From: VXYL01 sp965200375
Lineage (GTDB): Bacteria; Pseudomonadota; Gammaproteobacteria; Pseudomonadales; Azotimanducaceae
Assembly: GCA_965200375.1 (NCBI GenBank)
Contig: OZ241353.1
Span: forward strand, 2,356,001 to 2,420,000
Length of the DNA stretch: 64,000 nucleotides
Reading direction: 5' to 3'
A program made the position numbers and the translations under genes. Shown piece after piece: positions 44,976 through 56,167 of this stretch. The notes under the pieces are model-generated. The model was not told where the DNA came from. It saw nothing but the letters and a program-made list of their open reading frames with translations, and did not search any database. The first letter of the stretch is position 1. Every line of letters starts with the position of its first letter.

Positions 44976-45505
44976 GGCGCCGGCACGTCCATCGCCGCGC
45001 GGACCTTCCGGCCCAGGGAGGGGGCGTCGACGGCAGGGTAGCGCACGATGTCCGGGACGATCGCAGCGAACAACGCCTCCAGCTCGGCGGGCAGGACCAG
45101 TCCGCGCCGGAACATCGCTTGCACGTCGCGCCCGTCCTGGGCATGGCCACGTTCGATCTTGGCGATGGCCTGGCCGTAGAAGTCGTAGTGGAAGAAGCCG
45201 ACCTGGCCGTGTCTGGCGATGAACGGGCTGCGGGCCGGCCAGTCCGGCAGCGGCGGCAGGAACTCGTCCGGCGCCGCGAGTTCCACGTTCATGTCCAGAT
45301 CTTCCTTGAGCTGGGCTATGGCGGCGAACACGCCGGCCGGTTCCGGCGCGAGCTTGACGTCCACGTCCACCGTGGCGGCCCGCCAGCCGATCAGCACTGC
45401 GGATGCGCCGCCGACGAGGTAGACGCGCCCGGGCCCCGTGGCGCTCTCGCCAAGGCGGCGCATGAACTCGCGCACCTTGGCGGCGTCGCTGGGCGCGCGG
45501 GCCAT
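44972..45505 (-). CDS. Nucleotidyltransferase-fold protein (DUF6036-like)
   Basis: A 177-residue protein with the minimal nucleotidyltransferase signature: YLVGGASAVLIGWRAATVDVDVKL near residues 28-52, giving the GG...(S/A) motif and a D-x-D pair. Further on are MNVELAAPDEFLPPLP and a YDFYGQAIAKIERGHAQDGRDVQAM stretch typical of antitoxin-like or MNT-type transferases. ATG at 45505 (MARAPSDAAK) gives the full domain. It is coupled by GTGA to the 132-residue protein and lies 38 bases downstream of the enoyl-CoA hydratase gene. Function is unproven; related genes act as toxins or antitoxins. Confidence 0.7.
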   Translation of the reverse strand: MARAPSDAAKVREFMRRLGESATGPGRVYLVGGASAVLIGWRAATVDVDVKLAPEPAGVFAAIAQLKEDLDMNVELAAPDEFLPPLPDWPARSPFIARHGQVGFFHYDFYGQAIAKIERGHAQDGRDVQAMFRRGLVLPAELEALFAAIVPDIVRYPAVDAPSLGRKVRAAMDVPAP

Positions 45506-45543
45506 GCCGCTGCCGCCGGGGAGAGCGTTCGCGGTTGGCAGCG

Positions 45544-46296
45544 CTACAGCTTGGAGAAGTCCGCTGGGCGCTTTTCGCGGAACGCCGCCACGGCCTCGCG
45601 GTTCGCGGGGCCGCCGGAGAGGGTCGCCAGAGCGGCGTTCTCGGCCGCGATCGCCGCCTTGAGGCGGTCCCGCACGGCGTCGTCTATGATCAGGCGCTTG
45701 GCGGCGACCAGGGAGTCCTTCGGCAGCCCGGCCAGCTGCGCGGCGCGGGCCTGCACGGCGTCGACGAAGCCAGCGTCCGGCAGCACTTCCAACGCCAGCC
45801 CGGCGCTCTGGCACTCGGCGGCCGTCATCCACTCGGAGGCCATCAGAAACCACATCGCCCGTTGCCGTCCCATGAGCGCCGGGAAGGTGCGGGTGCTGGC
45901 GGCTTCGGCCACCAGGCCCAGCGTCGAGAACGGGCAGCGCAGCCTGGCGCTCTCGGCCATGAACACGAAGTCCGCAAGGCCAGAGAGCGTGGCGCCGATG
46001 CCGACCCCCAGGCCGTTCACCGCCAGCACCAGAGGCTTCGGGAAGTCGACGATGCTGTGCAGCATGCCTTCGAGGCCGTGGACCGGCTCGTAGTCCGTTG
46101 CCGGCCCCAGGTCCGCCCCGGCGCTGAAGGCGCGTCCGGTGCCGGTAAGCAGCAGCACGCGGCAGGCGTCGTCCGCCTGCGCGGCAAGAAACGCCTCCGC
46201 CACTTCGTCGAACTGGCGCTTGTTGAAGGCGTTGAGCGTTTCCGGGCGGTTCAAGGCGACGGTGCGCACCCGGTCCTGGTCGGTGATGGTAAGCAT
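45544..46296 (-). CDS. Enoyl-CoA hydratase/isomerase family protein
   Basis: A 250-residue crotonase-fold enzyme, one domain. The CoA-binding and oxyanion regions are LLLTGTGRAFSAGADLG and NGLGVGIGATLSGLADFVF. The Glu usually positioned near the second oxyanion turn is ambiguous: CPFSTLGLVAEAASTRTFP has one Glu (VAEAAS), suggesting Delta3-Delta2-enoyl-CoA isomerase-type activity rather than hydratase. No beta-oxidation partners flank it. Start ATG 46296 has GGAGG just upstream (GGAGGTCCC before ATG). Confidence 0.88.
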   Translation of the reverse strand: MLTITDQDRVRTVALNRPETLNAFNKRQFDEVAEAFLAAQADDACRVLLLTGTGRAFSAGADLGPATDYEPVHGLEGMLHSIVDFPKPLVLAVNGLGVGIGATLSGLADFVFMAESARLRCPFSTLGLVAEAASTRTFPALMGRQRAMWFLMASEWMTAAECQSAGLALEVLPDAGFVDAVQARAAQLAGLPKDSLVAAKRLIIDDAVRDRLKAAIAAENAALATLSGGPANREAVAAFREKRPADFSKL

Positions 46297-46735
46297 GGGA
46301 CCTCCGCCCGATTCCTGCCGCAGGTGGCGGCAAGAGTAACCCGCAACGGGTCGCGCTTGGCGACCGGCTCACCGGTCGCGCTTCGGCGGCTGGCCAAGCG
46401 CCGCCAGCCACCGGCGACGTGCAGTGGATTGGAAACGCCGGCGTGTTTCTCGCCGAACGTCAATCGGCAACAGATTCTGTACGCGACCACGGCCGAGCTG
46501 CCCTGTTCCAATCCCGAAGAAATCCGCCGCGTCGATTCCGCTTTGGTCTCTGCCAAAAACTTGGTTGTCTCCGCAGCGAGCGTTCGAGTTAGGTTGCCAG
46601 TTCGGTTTCGCAAGGCTTGTGTCGGTTGGAAACCGCGCTGCCAGTGTGCCTTGAGAGCGCCCTGGGTGGCACTGGCGAAGCGAGCGCTTTCGACTCTAGG
46701 CGTCTTGCCTGCAACGCTGGTTTCTTCGACGAAAA
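46297..46735. other. Intergenic stretch with lower G+C, no gene recognised
   Basis: These 439 bases are visibly richer in A and T than the neighbours and contain only ORFs with no codon bias or domain. An inverted repeat CGACCGGCTCACCGGTCG at about 46361-46378 forms a small hairpin. The rest gives no clear element. It separates the enoyl-CoA hydratase from the small peptide gene. Confidence 0.45.
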
Positions 46736-46945
46736 CTAGCAACTCGGATGCGTAATGCCCGTCTCGCCCGAGGTGGGCATCCTGTAGTTCTCGGCCGGGC
46801 TTCCGGGCCGGTTAGGGCAGTGCCCTTCCCAAAGGTCTGTCTTGGTTGGGTCGCTGCCGTTTCCGGTATCAACGCCCAGACCTAGCACCCTAAGCCGCGG
46901 CGGATTCCAAACAGCCGCGGCTTTCGTCGTCGTTGTTTCCGCCAT
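46736..46945 (-). CDS. Small RiPP-precursor-like peptide
   Basis: A 69-residue peptide with an excellent ribosome site (AGGAGGGA, 9 bases before ATG). The N-terminal half ends in VWNPPRLRVLGLGVDTGNG. This resembles the YxxPxLxxLG...T leader motif of lasso-peptide and related RiPP precursors recognised by PqqD-like proteins. The C-terminal half (GSDPTKTDLWEGHCP, then a Pro/Gly/Thr-rich tail ending THPSC) would be the core, with two Cys. No modification, protease or export genes are in the window, so the precursor is an orphan. It could instead be a chance ORF, but the ribosome site argues against that. Its upstream region carries a 19-base C tract. Confidence 0.5.
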   Translation of the reverse strand: MAETTTTKAAAVWNPPRLRVLGLGVDTGNGSDPTKTDLWEGHCPNRPGSPAENYRMPTSGETGITHPSC

Positions 46946-47000
46946 CGTTGAATGTCCCTCCTGGGCAGTCGCCTACTTGAGTTTCGTGATCCGCACCGCG

Positions 47001-47036
47001 GCTATCCAACCACGGGGGGGGGGGGGGGGGGGTCAA
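47001..47036 (-). promoter_or_regulatory. Possible slippage-controlled promoter upstream of the small peptide gene
   Basis: On the minus strand a near-perfect -35 box TTGACC (47036-47031) is followed directly by the C tract and then a weak -10 candidate GATAGC (47006-47001). The present spacing is 24 bases, too long. A tract of about 12 would give 17. This would work like the poly-C promoters of Neisseria porA and opc. Highly tentative. Confidence 0.25.
47014..47032. repeat. Homopolymer of 19 G
   Basis: Nineteen consecutive G residues (C on the minus strand) lie 69 bases upstream of the small peptide start codon. It is the only homopolymer of this length in the window. It may be a phase-variable tract or a sequencing/assembly artefact of poly-G type. 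Confidence 0.95.
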
Positions 47037-47246
47037 CCCTTGTGGCGCAAAAAACCGGAACTTTCTGAAATTTTATTCTGCAATCAATGGCTTGCGCGCG
47101 TCTTGCGACCGGAGAGCACCCTAGAGGGCTGCCAGCAGCCCTGGACGCCTTCCGGCAGCCGTCGATGCTGCCAAGCGCCGTGCGGCCATGCTCGCCTGCC
47201 TAATCGAACGCGAACGCTGGCGACCACCGGAGACAAGCAACCCTGC

Positions 47247-47582
47247 CTACGCTCGTCCGGAGGCCCCTCTCTTCGCTTTGGGGCTGCGAATGCGTTGCGG
47301 CAGGCTGTCGATGTCCAGCAGCAGGCCGGCGTCGTCGGTGGCGACGTCCAACATCCCCTCGAGGCGATTCAGTTCGCCCAGCGCCAAGAGCGCCATCGCC
47401 AAGGCGCCCAGGGAGACCCCCGCCTCCCCTCTCTCGAGACGCGCCAAGGTGCCTTGGGAAACGCCCATCCGCACGGCGAAGTCCGCCACTGGCATGCGAC
47501 GCTTCTTGCGGGCGATGCGGATGTCGCGCCCGAGGCCCCGGAGCACACGCTGCACCGAAGGCGGATGCGGCCTCATAAGCAT
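47247..47582 (-). CDS. XRE-family helix-turn-helix regulator
   Basis: A 111-residue DNA-binding protein. The lambda-repressor-type HTH covers about residues 17-72, with IRIARKKRRMPVADFAVRMG as helices 1-2 and VSQGTLARLERGEAGVSLG as the recognition region. The short C-terminal tail ends KAKRGASGRA. Stand-alone XRE proteins of this size often repress a neighbouring toxin (for example HipB with HipA). No toxin is adjacent here, so it may be a solitary remnant or a regulator of the small peptide locus downstream on the same strand. Confidence 0.85.
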   Translation of the reverse strand: MLMRPHPPSVQRVLRGLGRDIRIARKKRRMPVADFAVRMGVSQGTLARLERGEAGVSLGALAMALLALGELNRLEGMLDVATDDAGLLLDIDSLPQRIRSPKAKRGASGRA

Positions 47583-47661
47583 CCCTATTTAGTGGGTTAA
47601 GCGTGATAGTAGCTCTTTTTCATGGGCTCAAGGCCGTGCCCGGCCGCGGCGCATGCAGCCG

Positions 47662-47689
47662 TTGCATCCGCCCGTGGTTTCGCTACACT
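47662..47689 (+). promoter_or_regulatory. Likely sigma-70 promoter for smc
   Basis: TTGCAT (47662-47667) and TACACT (47684-47689) are separated by 16 bases, ending about 19 bases before the smc ATG at 47708. Both boxes match the consensus in four or more positions and point towards smc. Confidence 0.5.
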
Positions 47690-47707
47690 GCGCCAAACGA
47701 CAACGGA

Positions 47708-51217
<3,510 letters not shown>

Positions 51218-51276
51218 GCTGGTTCCCACGGCCGGCCCGGGTAGCCTTGGGCCGCGAAAGGAGGCTTTTCGAAGAG

Positions 51277-52278
51277 ATGGAACTCGACATCAGAACCTAC
51301 ATTCTGCTTGGCGGCGGCTTGCTCATCGGACTGGTGCTGCTGCACGGCTTCTGGATGGCCAGACGCGGACGCCCGTCGCTGCCGGTGCTCGAAGGCGCCG
51401 GCGGCCCCGACCAAGGTGCCGAGCAGATGCCCCTGGACGTGGACTCGGCGCTGCTGCCGGAGGCTGCACGGCTGCCGGAGGGCACCGGAAGCGATGTGCC
51501 CATGCAGCGCGTGGCGCCGACGCCGGGCCATGCGGAGGTGCCGGCCGATCCGGCGCTGGCGTCCAGCGCGGCGCTGGTCCGCCGGCAGCGGGAGCTGGAG
51601 GAACTGCCGGAGCAGGCGGTCGCCGAAAAACCCGTCCGTCGAGGGCGGCGGGTCGAGATCGCCGGCAAGCGCACCGAACCGACGGTGCCGCGCACCGCCC
51701 GACGCCTTCAGGCCCGGGCGGCCCCGACCTACCGGAACGGCGGCGCCGCACACGCGCCGGTACCCGAGCCGTCCGCTGGCGAGGCATCCTTCGACGAGGT
51801 GCGCCACAGCGACGCCACCGTCGACGTCGATGCGGAGGATGCCGCGTCGGAATCCAGTGGCCTGGTGGACGAGGTCCTCATGCTGTGGGTGGTCGCCAAG
51901 CCGGAATGCGTGCTGCCCGGCGCCGTCCTGCTGCAAAGGTTCTCCGAGGCCGGCTTGGAGTACGACGGCCAGGTGTTCCACAAGGTCGACGCCGATGGCC
52001 GCGAGCAGTTCACCGTCGCCAACGGCGTCGAACCCGGCACCTTCGATCTGTCGGACGTCGAGGCTTTCGCCACCAGGGGCGTGGTCTTCCTGCTGCGCTT
52101 GTCCTCGGCCCGGGACGGCGCCGAGGCGTTCGACGCCATGCTCGAGACGGCCCAGGCGCTGGCGGCGGACGCCGATGCCGAACTCAAGGACGAGCAGCGC
52201 AGCGACGTGAGCCGCCAGACCGTCATGCACTACCGGCAGCGGGTCGACGACTTCAAGCGGAAGTCCATGCGCCGCTGA
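51277..52278 (+). CDS. zipA: Cell division protein ZipA
   Basis: A 333-residue FtsZ anchor. One N-terminal helix (TYILLGGGLLIGLVLLHGFWMARRG) spans the membrane. A Pro/Ala/Glu-rich linker of about 140 residues follows. The C-terminal FtsZ-binding domain starts near VDEVLMLWVVAKPEC and includes GAVLLQRFSEAGLEYDGQ. A good ribosome site (AAGGAGG at 51258-51264) lies 12 bases before ATG 51277. The order smc-zipA-ligA is a gammaproteobacterial hallmark. Confidence 0.92.
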   Translation: MELDIRTYILLGGGLLIGLVLLHGFWMARRGRPSLPVLEGAGGPDQGAEQMPLDVDSALLPEAARLPEGTGSDVPMQRVAPTPGHAEVPADPALASSAALVRRQRELEELPEQAVAEKPVRRGRRVEIAGKRTEPTVPRTARRLQARAAPTYRNGGAAHAPVPEPSAGEASFDEVRHSDATVDVDAEDAASESSGLVDEVLMLWVVAKPECVLPGAVLLQRFSEAGLEYDGQVFHKVDADGREQFTVANGVEPGTFDLSDVEAFATRGVVFLLRLSSARDGAEAFDAMLETAQALAADADAELKDEQRSDVSRQTVMHYRQRVDDFKRKSMRR

Positions 52279-52280
52279 GC

Positions 52281-54329
52281 ATGGCGGGGCCCGTGGACGG
52301 CGACCGGGGCGCCGCGGCGGAGGCGGCAGCGCTGAGGCGGCAGGTCGACTACCACCTGCGCCGCTACCACGTGCTGGACGATCCCGAGATATCGGACGCC
52401 GAGTACGACGCGCTGTTCGACCGGCTGGTGGCCTTGGAAACAGCCCACCCGGAGCTCGCGACGCCGGATTCGCCCACCAGGCGGGTGGCCCCGGCTCCGG
52501 CCGAGAAGTTCGCCGAGGTGTACCACGCCACGCCCATGCTGTCCCTGGACAAGTGCAGCAGCCCGGCGGAGCTCTCGGCCTGGGAGACGCGCTGCCGCCG
52601 ACTGCTGGACGAGGGCGACCAGCTGCGCTACTTCTGCGAGCCCAAGATCGACGGCGTCGCCGTGAGCCTGCTCTACGAAGGCGGCGCTCTGGTGCGCGCC
52701 GCCACCCGCGGCGACGGCGAGCGGGGCGAGGACATCACCGCCAACGTGGCGACCATAGACGCCGTGCCCCGGCGCCTGGCCGGCCGCGACGCGCCGGCGC
52801 AACTCGAGGTGCGGGGCGAGATCTACATGCCCTTGAGCGGCTTCAACGCGTTCAACCGACGCGCCCTGGCGAACGGCGAGCGCCCGTTGGTGAACCCGCG
52901 CAACGGCGCCGCCGGCAGCCTGCGGCAGCTAGACGCCGCCGCGACCGCGGCGCGACCGCTGTCGATGTTCTGCTACAGCGCCGGGGAAGACGCCGCCTGG
53001 CAGCCGGCCCGGCACTCCGCCGTGCTTGCCGCGTTCAAGGCGTGGGGGCTGCCCGTGAACCCCCGGGCCCGGGTGCAGCAGGACCTGGCCGGCTGCGCGC
53101 GCTACATCGACGAACTCTTGGCTGAACGGGACGCGCTGGACTACGCCATCGACGGCGCGGTGGTGAAGGTGGACGACTTCGCCCTGCGCCGCAAGCTCGG
53201 CCAGGTCACCCGCAAGCCGCGCTGGGCCATGGCCTACAAGTACCCCGCCGAGGAGGCCAGCACGGTGCTTGAAGGCGTCGTCTTCCAGGTCGGCCGAACC
53301 GGCGCGATCACGCCGGTCGCCAAGCTGCGCCCGGTGTTCGTGGGCGGCGTCACCGTCTCCAACGCCACCCTGCACAACATGGACGAAGTGGCCCGGCTTG
53401 GCGTGCGCATCGGCGACACCGTGCTGATCCACCGCGCCGGGGATGTGATTCCCCGCGTTTCCCGCGTCAACGAATCGCTGCGCCCGGCGGGCGCTGCCGA
53501 GGTGGCGATGCCGAGCGCCTGCCCGGTGTGCGCCTCGCCCATCTCCCGGGCCGAGGGCGAGGTGGTGGCGCGTTGCAGCGGCGGCTTGCGTTGCGGCGCC
53601 CAGCAGCGGGAGCGGCTGCGCCACTTCGCGTCTCGGCTGGCGTTGGACATCGAGGGGCTGGGGGACAAGCTGGTGGATCAGCTGGTGAGCCGCGGCCTGG
53701 TGGCGAATCCGGCGGACCTCTATCGGCTGACCAGGCCGGCCCTCGAAGAGCTGGAGCGGATGGGGGCCAAGTCGGCGGAGAACCTGCTGGCGGCACTGGA
53801 CGCCAGCAAGCGCACCACCTTCGCCCGCTTCATCTTCGCCCTCGGCATTCGCGAGGTCGGCGAGACCACCGCAGCGGCGCTGGCGGCGCACTTCGGCACC
53901 TTGGAGGCGCTGCTGGCGGCGGACGTCGAGGCGCTGCAGGCGGTGGACGACGTGGGCCCGGTGGTCGCGGCGCAAGTAGTGGCGTTCTTCGCGGATGCCG
54001 CCAACTTGGAACTGGCAAGGACGCTCCACCATGAAGTCGGCATCCGCTGGGAGACCCCTGACCGCCAGCAGGAGACGGTGCAGGAAGCGCCGCTCGCCGG
54101 CGAGACCTGGGTGCTCACCGGCCAGCTTGAGACCTTGGCCCGGGACGAAGCCAAGGCGCGCCTCGTGGCCCTCGGCGCCAAGGTGGCCGGGTCGGTCTCG
54201 AAGAACACCACGCGGGTGGTGGCCGGGCCGGGCGCCGGCAGCAAGCTCCGCAAGGCGGAGGAACTCGCCGTGCCCACCATGGACGAAGCGGGATTCTTGG
54301 CGTTTCTGGCCGACCACGGCAGCCAGTGA
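52281..54329 (+). CDS. ligA: NAD-dependent DNA ligase
   Basis: A 682-residue ligase that seals nicks using NAD. Domain Ia is at the N-terminus (YHVLDDPEISDAEYDALF). The adenylated Lys is in CEPKIDGVAVSL. The OB fold follows, then a zinc finger of four Cys (CPVCASPISRAEGE then CSGGLRC). The helix-hairpin-helix region is LDIEGLGDKLVDQL and on, and a C-terminal BRCT domain (TWVLTGQLETLARDEAK) ends the protein. All expected parts are present. ATG at 52281, two bases after zipA stops, implies co-transcription. Confidence 0.97.
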   Translation: MAGPVDGDRGAAAEAAALRRQVDYHLRRYHVLDDPEISDAEYDALFDRLVALETAHPELATPDSPTRRVAPAPAEKFAEVYHATPMLSLDKCSSPAELSAWETRCRRLLDEGDQLRYFCEPKIDGVAVSLLYEGGALVRAATRGDGERGEDITANVATIDAVPRRLAGRDAPAQLEVRGEIYMPLSGFNAFNRRALANGERPLVNPRNGAAGSLRQLDAAATAARPLSMFCYSAGEDAAWQPARHSAVLAAFKAWGLPVNPRARVQQDLAGCARYIDELLAERDALDYAIDGAVVKVDDFALRRKLGQVTRKPRWAMAYKYPAEEASTVLEGVVFQVGRTGAITPVAKLRPVFVGGVTVSNATLHNMDEVARLGVRIGDTVLIHRAGDVIPRVSRVNESLRPAGAAEVAMPSACPVCASPISRAEGEVVARCSGGLRCGAQQRERLRHFASRLALDIEGLGDKLVDQLVSRGLVANPADLYRLTRPALEELERMGAKSAENLLAALDASKRTTFARFIFALGIREVGETTAAALAAHFGTLEALLAADVEALQAVDDVGPVVAAQVVAFFADAANLELARTLHHEVGIRWETPDRQQETVQEAPLAGETWVLTGQLETLARDEAKARLVALGAKVAGSVSKNTTRVVAGPGAGSKLRKAEELAVPTMDEAGFLAFLADHGSQ

Positions 54330-54376
54330 CTGCACCGACACGCGACAAGCGACGACAACCGTACGGAGGCACCACG

Positions 54377-55036
54377 ATGCGAACCACAGTCCCGGAGCCA
54401 GCTGGAGGCCGGCGTCCCAACAGACTGCAGCTGCGGTGGCCCGGCGGCGCGCTGGCCGTGCTGGCCGGCGTGGCGCTGCTGGCGACCGGCTGCGCTTCGG
54501 CGCCGCCGTCGAATCCGGACAACCTGTGCGCCATCTTCAAGGAGCGTCCCAAGTGGTACCGGGCGGCCGTCAAGGCGGAGCGACGCTGGGGCGTGGGGTC
54601 GCCGGTGATGATGGCCGTCATGCACAAGGAGTCCAGCTACGTCCACGACGCCAAACCGCCCCGCCGGAAGCTGCTGCGGGTGATTCCCCTGGGGCGCCAG
54701 TCCTCCGCCTACGGCTTCGCCCAGGCCACCGACGCCGCCTGGGCGGACTACCTCGCCGCCACCGGCAACCGCTTCGCGGACCGCGACAAATTCGCCGACG
54801 CGGTGGATTTCGTGGGCTGGTACCTGCATCGGGCGCATCGCCAGGCGGGCATTCCGCGCACCGACGCCCGCAGCCTGTACCTCGCGTACTACTCCGGCGT
54901 CGGCGGCTATCGGCGCGGCACTTGGAAGAACAATGCCTGGCTCAAAGGTGCCGCGGCCAAGGTGGCAGCCCGCAGCAGCCGCTACGCGAGCCAGCTGGGT
55001 GGTTGCCGGCTCAAGGGGCGGGGACTGTTCGGTTGA
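54377..55036 (+). CDS. Lytic transglycosylase-like (SLT) lipoprotein
   Basis: A 219-residue outer- or inner-membrane lipoprotein. The lipobox is LLATGC with the lipidated Cys39, after a hydrophobic stretch. The transglycosylase-like domain has a Glu in MMAVMHKESSYVHD, a candidate catalytic acid, and SAYGFAQATDAAW, GNRFADRDKFADAVDFVGWYLHR and YYSGVGGYRRG typical of the SLT fold. It likely cleaves peptidoglycan in the periplasm. GGAGG lies 8 bases before ATG 54377. It overlaps the 3' end of the convergent glucokinase gene by 26 bases. Confidence 0.85.
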   Translation: MRTTVPEPAGGRRPNRLQLRWPGGALAVLAGVALLATGCASAPPSNPDNLCAIFKERPKWYRAAVKAERRWGVGSPVMMAVMHKESSYVHDAKPPRRKLLRVIPLGRQSSAYGFAQATDAAWADYLAATGNRFADRDKFADAVDFVGWYLHRAHRQAGIPRTDARSLYLAYYSGVGGYRRGTWKNNAWLKGAAAKVAARSSRYASQLGGCRLKGRGLFG

Positions 55037-56084
55037 GACGACCGGGAGCGCCGAGAGGGTTCCCCCGGGCAGCCAGCAGCGCGGCGCCGTCGAGGCCGGC
55101 CAGCGCATCGGCGACGAGGTAGACGGGCATGGGCCGCAGGAATTCCGCGGCCCACGCCGCTTCCTCGAATCGCTGGCGGAACTTGGCGCCGGCCAGCCAG
55201 TCGGCCATGGCGAGGGGGATGCTGCCGGCCAGGTAGACGCCGCCCAAGGTCATGGCCGTCACCGCCAAGGTGCCGGCCGCGGTGGCGAGGAGCCCGCACC
55301 AGGTCTCCATCGTGGTGTGGCACACCGGGTCCTCTCCCGTTCGGGCGCGGCGGCTGATGGCCTCGGCCGTGAGCGCCTCGGCAGGGGTTCCCCAGACGCT
55401 GCACACGGCACGGTGCAGCGTCTCGATGCCGCGCCCGGAGAGGTAGTGTTCCCAGGCGACGACGGCCGGCCCCTCCGCCTCCGCTTCCGTGGCGGCCGCT
55501 TCGGTGGCGGCGAGCAGTTCCCGTTCGAGGGCGCCGACCGGGGCCACGCGGGCGTGGCCGCCTTCCGACGGCAGGCACTGTCCGCCGGCGACGATGCCCA
55601 TGCCGAGGCCGGTGCCGGCGGAGACGATGCCTCGGGTGCCGCTTCGCTGCTGTTCCGGCGCCAGCTCCGGCTGCCCGCCGAGGAGCTTGAAGCCGGCCGC
55701 CGGAAGGCCCTCGACGGCCGCGCCGAGGGCGACGATGTCGTTCACCAGCGCCACCCGGCGGGTGCCGAAGGCGCGGGCGATGGTTCCGGCGTCGAACGCG
55801 AGGCGGCCGTTGGTGAGCTGGGCGCGCTCGCCGAGCACCGGCCCCGCTACCGCGATGCCGACCGCGGCGGCTTCCATGCCCGGCAGCGCCGCCTTGGCTG
55901 CTTGCAGCAGCGAGTCCGGGCTGGCGTGGGCGGCCGTCTCGAGCGTCGCGGAGGCGATCCGCTTGCCGTCCGCATAGCAGCCGAAACGGGCTTGGGTGCC
56001 GCCGATGTCGGCGGCCCAGACGACGGCCTGCGGCAAGTGGCGTTCCCGTTCGACTTGGGGCGCCGCCAAGCATAGGCCAAGCAT
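55011..56084 (-). CDS. glk: Glucokinase
   Basis: A 357-residue hexokinase-fold enzyme (bacterial Glk family) phosphorylating glucose with ATP. The ATP phosphate-binding motif is ADIGGTQARFGCY. The catalytic Asp and adjacent residues are in LVNDIVALGAAV. GTGLGMGIVAGG and the sugar-binding SEGGHARVAP follow, and MTLGGVYLAGSIP closes the adenine pocket. The start is placed at ATG 56084 (MLGLCLAAPQ); it may be longer (56153). It is convergent with the SLT lipoprotein, overlapping by 26 bases. Confidence 0.9.
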   Translation of the reverse strand: MLGLCLAAPQVERERHLPQAVVWAADIGGTQARFGCYADGKRIASATLETAAHASPDSLLQAAKAALPGMEAAAVGIAVAGPVLGERAQLTNGRLAFDAGTIARAFGTRRVALVNDIVALGAAVEGLPAAGFKLLGGQPELAPEQQRSGTRGIVSAGTGLGMGIVAGGQCLPSEGGHARVAPVGALERELLAATEAAATEAEAEGPAVVAWEHYLSGRGIETLHRAVCSVWGTPAEALTAEAISRRARTGEDPVCHTTMETWCGLLATAAGTLAVTAMTLGGVYLAGSIPLAMADWLAGAKFRQRFEEAAWAAEFLRPMPVYLVADALAGLDGAALLAARGNPLGAPGRLNRTVPAP

Positions 56085-56167
56085 GGGGCCAGCGCGGCCA
56101 AGGCCCGCGTCGGCACGCCCCGCCGGGCCTATAATCCCGCGCCCGCCAGCCACCGACGGGCTTCGCC

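Noticed and set aside
46251..46742. 163-codon minus-strand frame directly after the small peptide gene
   Set aside because: It starts at TTG overlapping the peptide stop, runs into the enoyl-CoA hydratase 5' end, and shows no domain or typical codon bias.
32371..47018. 14-base match ATCCAACCACGGGG near 32375 and 47005
   Set aside because: A match of this length is expected by chance within 64 kb, and the flanks are unrelated.
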